Shown here one piece after another: positions 59,836-60,250 of a DNA stretch of 60,250 bases. Positions within the stretch are counted from its first letter, which is position 1. Every line of letters begins with the position of its first letter. This DNA comes from Thermoplasmata archaeon. GTDB taxonomy: Archaea; Thermoplasmatota; Thermoplasmata; Lutacidiplasmatales; UBA184. The notes beneath the pieces are model-generated. The model was not told where the DNA came from. It worked only from the letters and a program-made list of their open reading frames with translations, and made no database searches. The DNA lies in contig JAKAVQ010000014.1 in the NCBI GenBank assembly GCA_021817245.1, forward strand, positions 1-60,250, written 5' to 3'. The translations under genes and the position numbers were made by a program.

Positions 59836-60250
59836 ATGCGGTAATCACGGTGTGGGGTGGTATTCGAACGTTCCGATTTGGGGGTAGGGGGCGACCGCTC
59901 TCTTCCCCTTCGGAAGGTGAACGAGTCCGATCCTCCCCAATAACGGCGACCGGCGAGACCGGGGAGGCGCGAAGATCAGAGACGCGCTGGCTCCTACCGG
60001 GCGCGGCCGAGCTTGACCGACTCGCCCCGCCGGAGATTTATTTTGTGAGAATGGCGGAACGAAATCTTACCCTGACGGTGTGCCCGAGAAGCCGGTGAAC
60101 CCCTCGCGGCCCCGTCGATACGTGGTATGAACTCACGTTTGAGGTCGGGTTGACGGGAACGGCGGACCCGATCCCATCAGCGAGTTGAGTACGGTCTCCC
60201 GGAATGACTCGGTGCGCTTCCGACTCGTTCGATACACTGTCAGTAGCCGC
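59836..60250. promoter_or_regulatory. Non-coding right end with a TATA-like box
   Basis: No gene longer than 20 codons is supported. TTTATTTT at 60,037-60,044 is a good archaeal promoter element reading right, yet the 180 nt after it contain only short frames. It may drive an RNA gene or a gene starting beyond the window. No tRNA or rRNA structure was recognised. Confidence 0.35.

Noticed and set aside
60150-60210. A stretch resembling part of 5S rRNA (GGACCCGATCCCATC)
   Set aside because: The match is a short string. The flanking helices and conserved GAAC-loop context of 5S rRNA are missing.
1-60250. CRISPR arrays and insertion sequences
   Set aside because: No regularly spaced direct repeats with spacers, no DDE or HUH transposase motifs and no terminal inverted repeats were seen. 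The only recombinase is the tyrosine integrase.

Overview
The window looks like part of a high-GC archaeal chromosome. The evidence is a TATA-binding-protein homologue, a bacterio-opsin-activator (HTH_10) regulator, a small ubiquitin-like protein ending in Gly-Gly, TATA-like boxes 25-35 nt ahead of near-leaderless starts, and many ATGA/GTGA gene overlaps. The large secreted proteins with kelch, PKD/Ig-like repeats and C-terminal anchors would fit Thermoplasmatota or a relative. That assignment is inference; no rRNA or marker gene is present.

Region 1 (about 1-23,140) looks like an integrated mobile element whose left edge may lie outside the window. Its core is one minus-strand operon of twelve genes (14,602 down to 3,003). 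These encode a very large membrane-anchored ectodomain protein, a second exported kelch/FN3 protein, several small membrane proteins, a coiled-coil protein, a HerA/FtsK/Zot-like P-loop ATPase, a PrsW-like intramembrane protease and two small basic proteins sharing one C-terminal tail. To the right lie an M.S-type DNA methyltransferase with a convergent HNH nuclease, a divergent TBP, two small regulator-like proteins transcribed divergently, a zinc-motif protein, a possible single-strand annealing protein and a tyrosine integrase. The gene logic resembles an enveloped (pleolipovirus-like) provirus or a surface machine. It is the best candidate here for an undescribed system.

Region 2 (23,444-32,385) is a compact seven-gene operon, oah-bcrB-bcrA-bcrD-bcrC-dch-had, which matches the ATP-dependent (class I) benzoyl-CoA reductase route in gene content and sequence motifs. 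A divergent enoyl-CoA hydratase and an HTH_10 regulator follow. The genes would reduce benzoyl-CoA to the cyclic dienoyl-CoA, hydrate it, oxidise the alcohol and open the ring. Such a set in an archaeon is notable.

Region 3 (32,767-48,765) is mixed chromosomal metabolism: a MoaD/SAMP-like protein paired with a BNR-repeat protein, a DHA2-type MFS exporter, a P1/DmpA peptidase, threonine synthase, an HNH protein, an ArsB/SLC13-like transporter, two aminotransferases, a zinc dehydrogenase, a sugar nucleotidyltransferase, a universal stress protein and a two-subunit molybdenum hydroxylase.

Region 4 (48,866-60,250) holds an M14 metallopeptidase, a class III cyclase-TolB-TPR protein, a PadR/ABC-ATPase/ABC-permease/Usp operon with ATGA overlaps, and two secreted proteins. 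One secreted gene appears to have lost its signal-peptide start through a one-base indel. No tRNA, rRNA, CRISPR array or insertion sequence was recognised.
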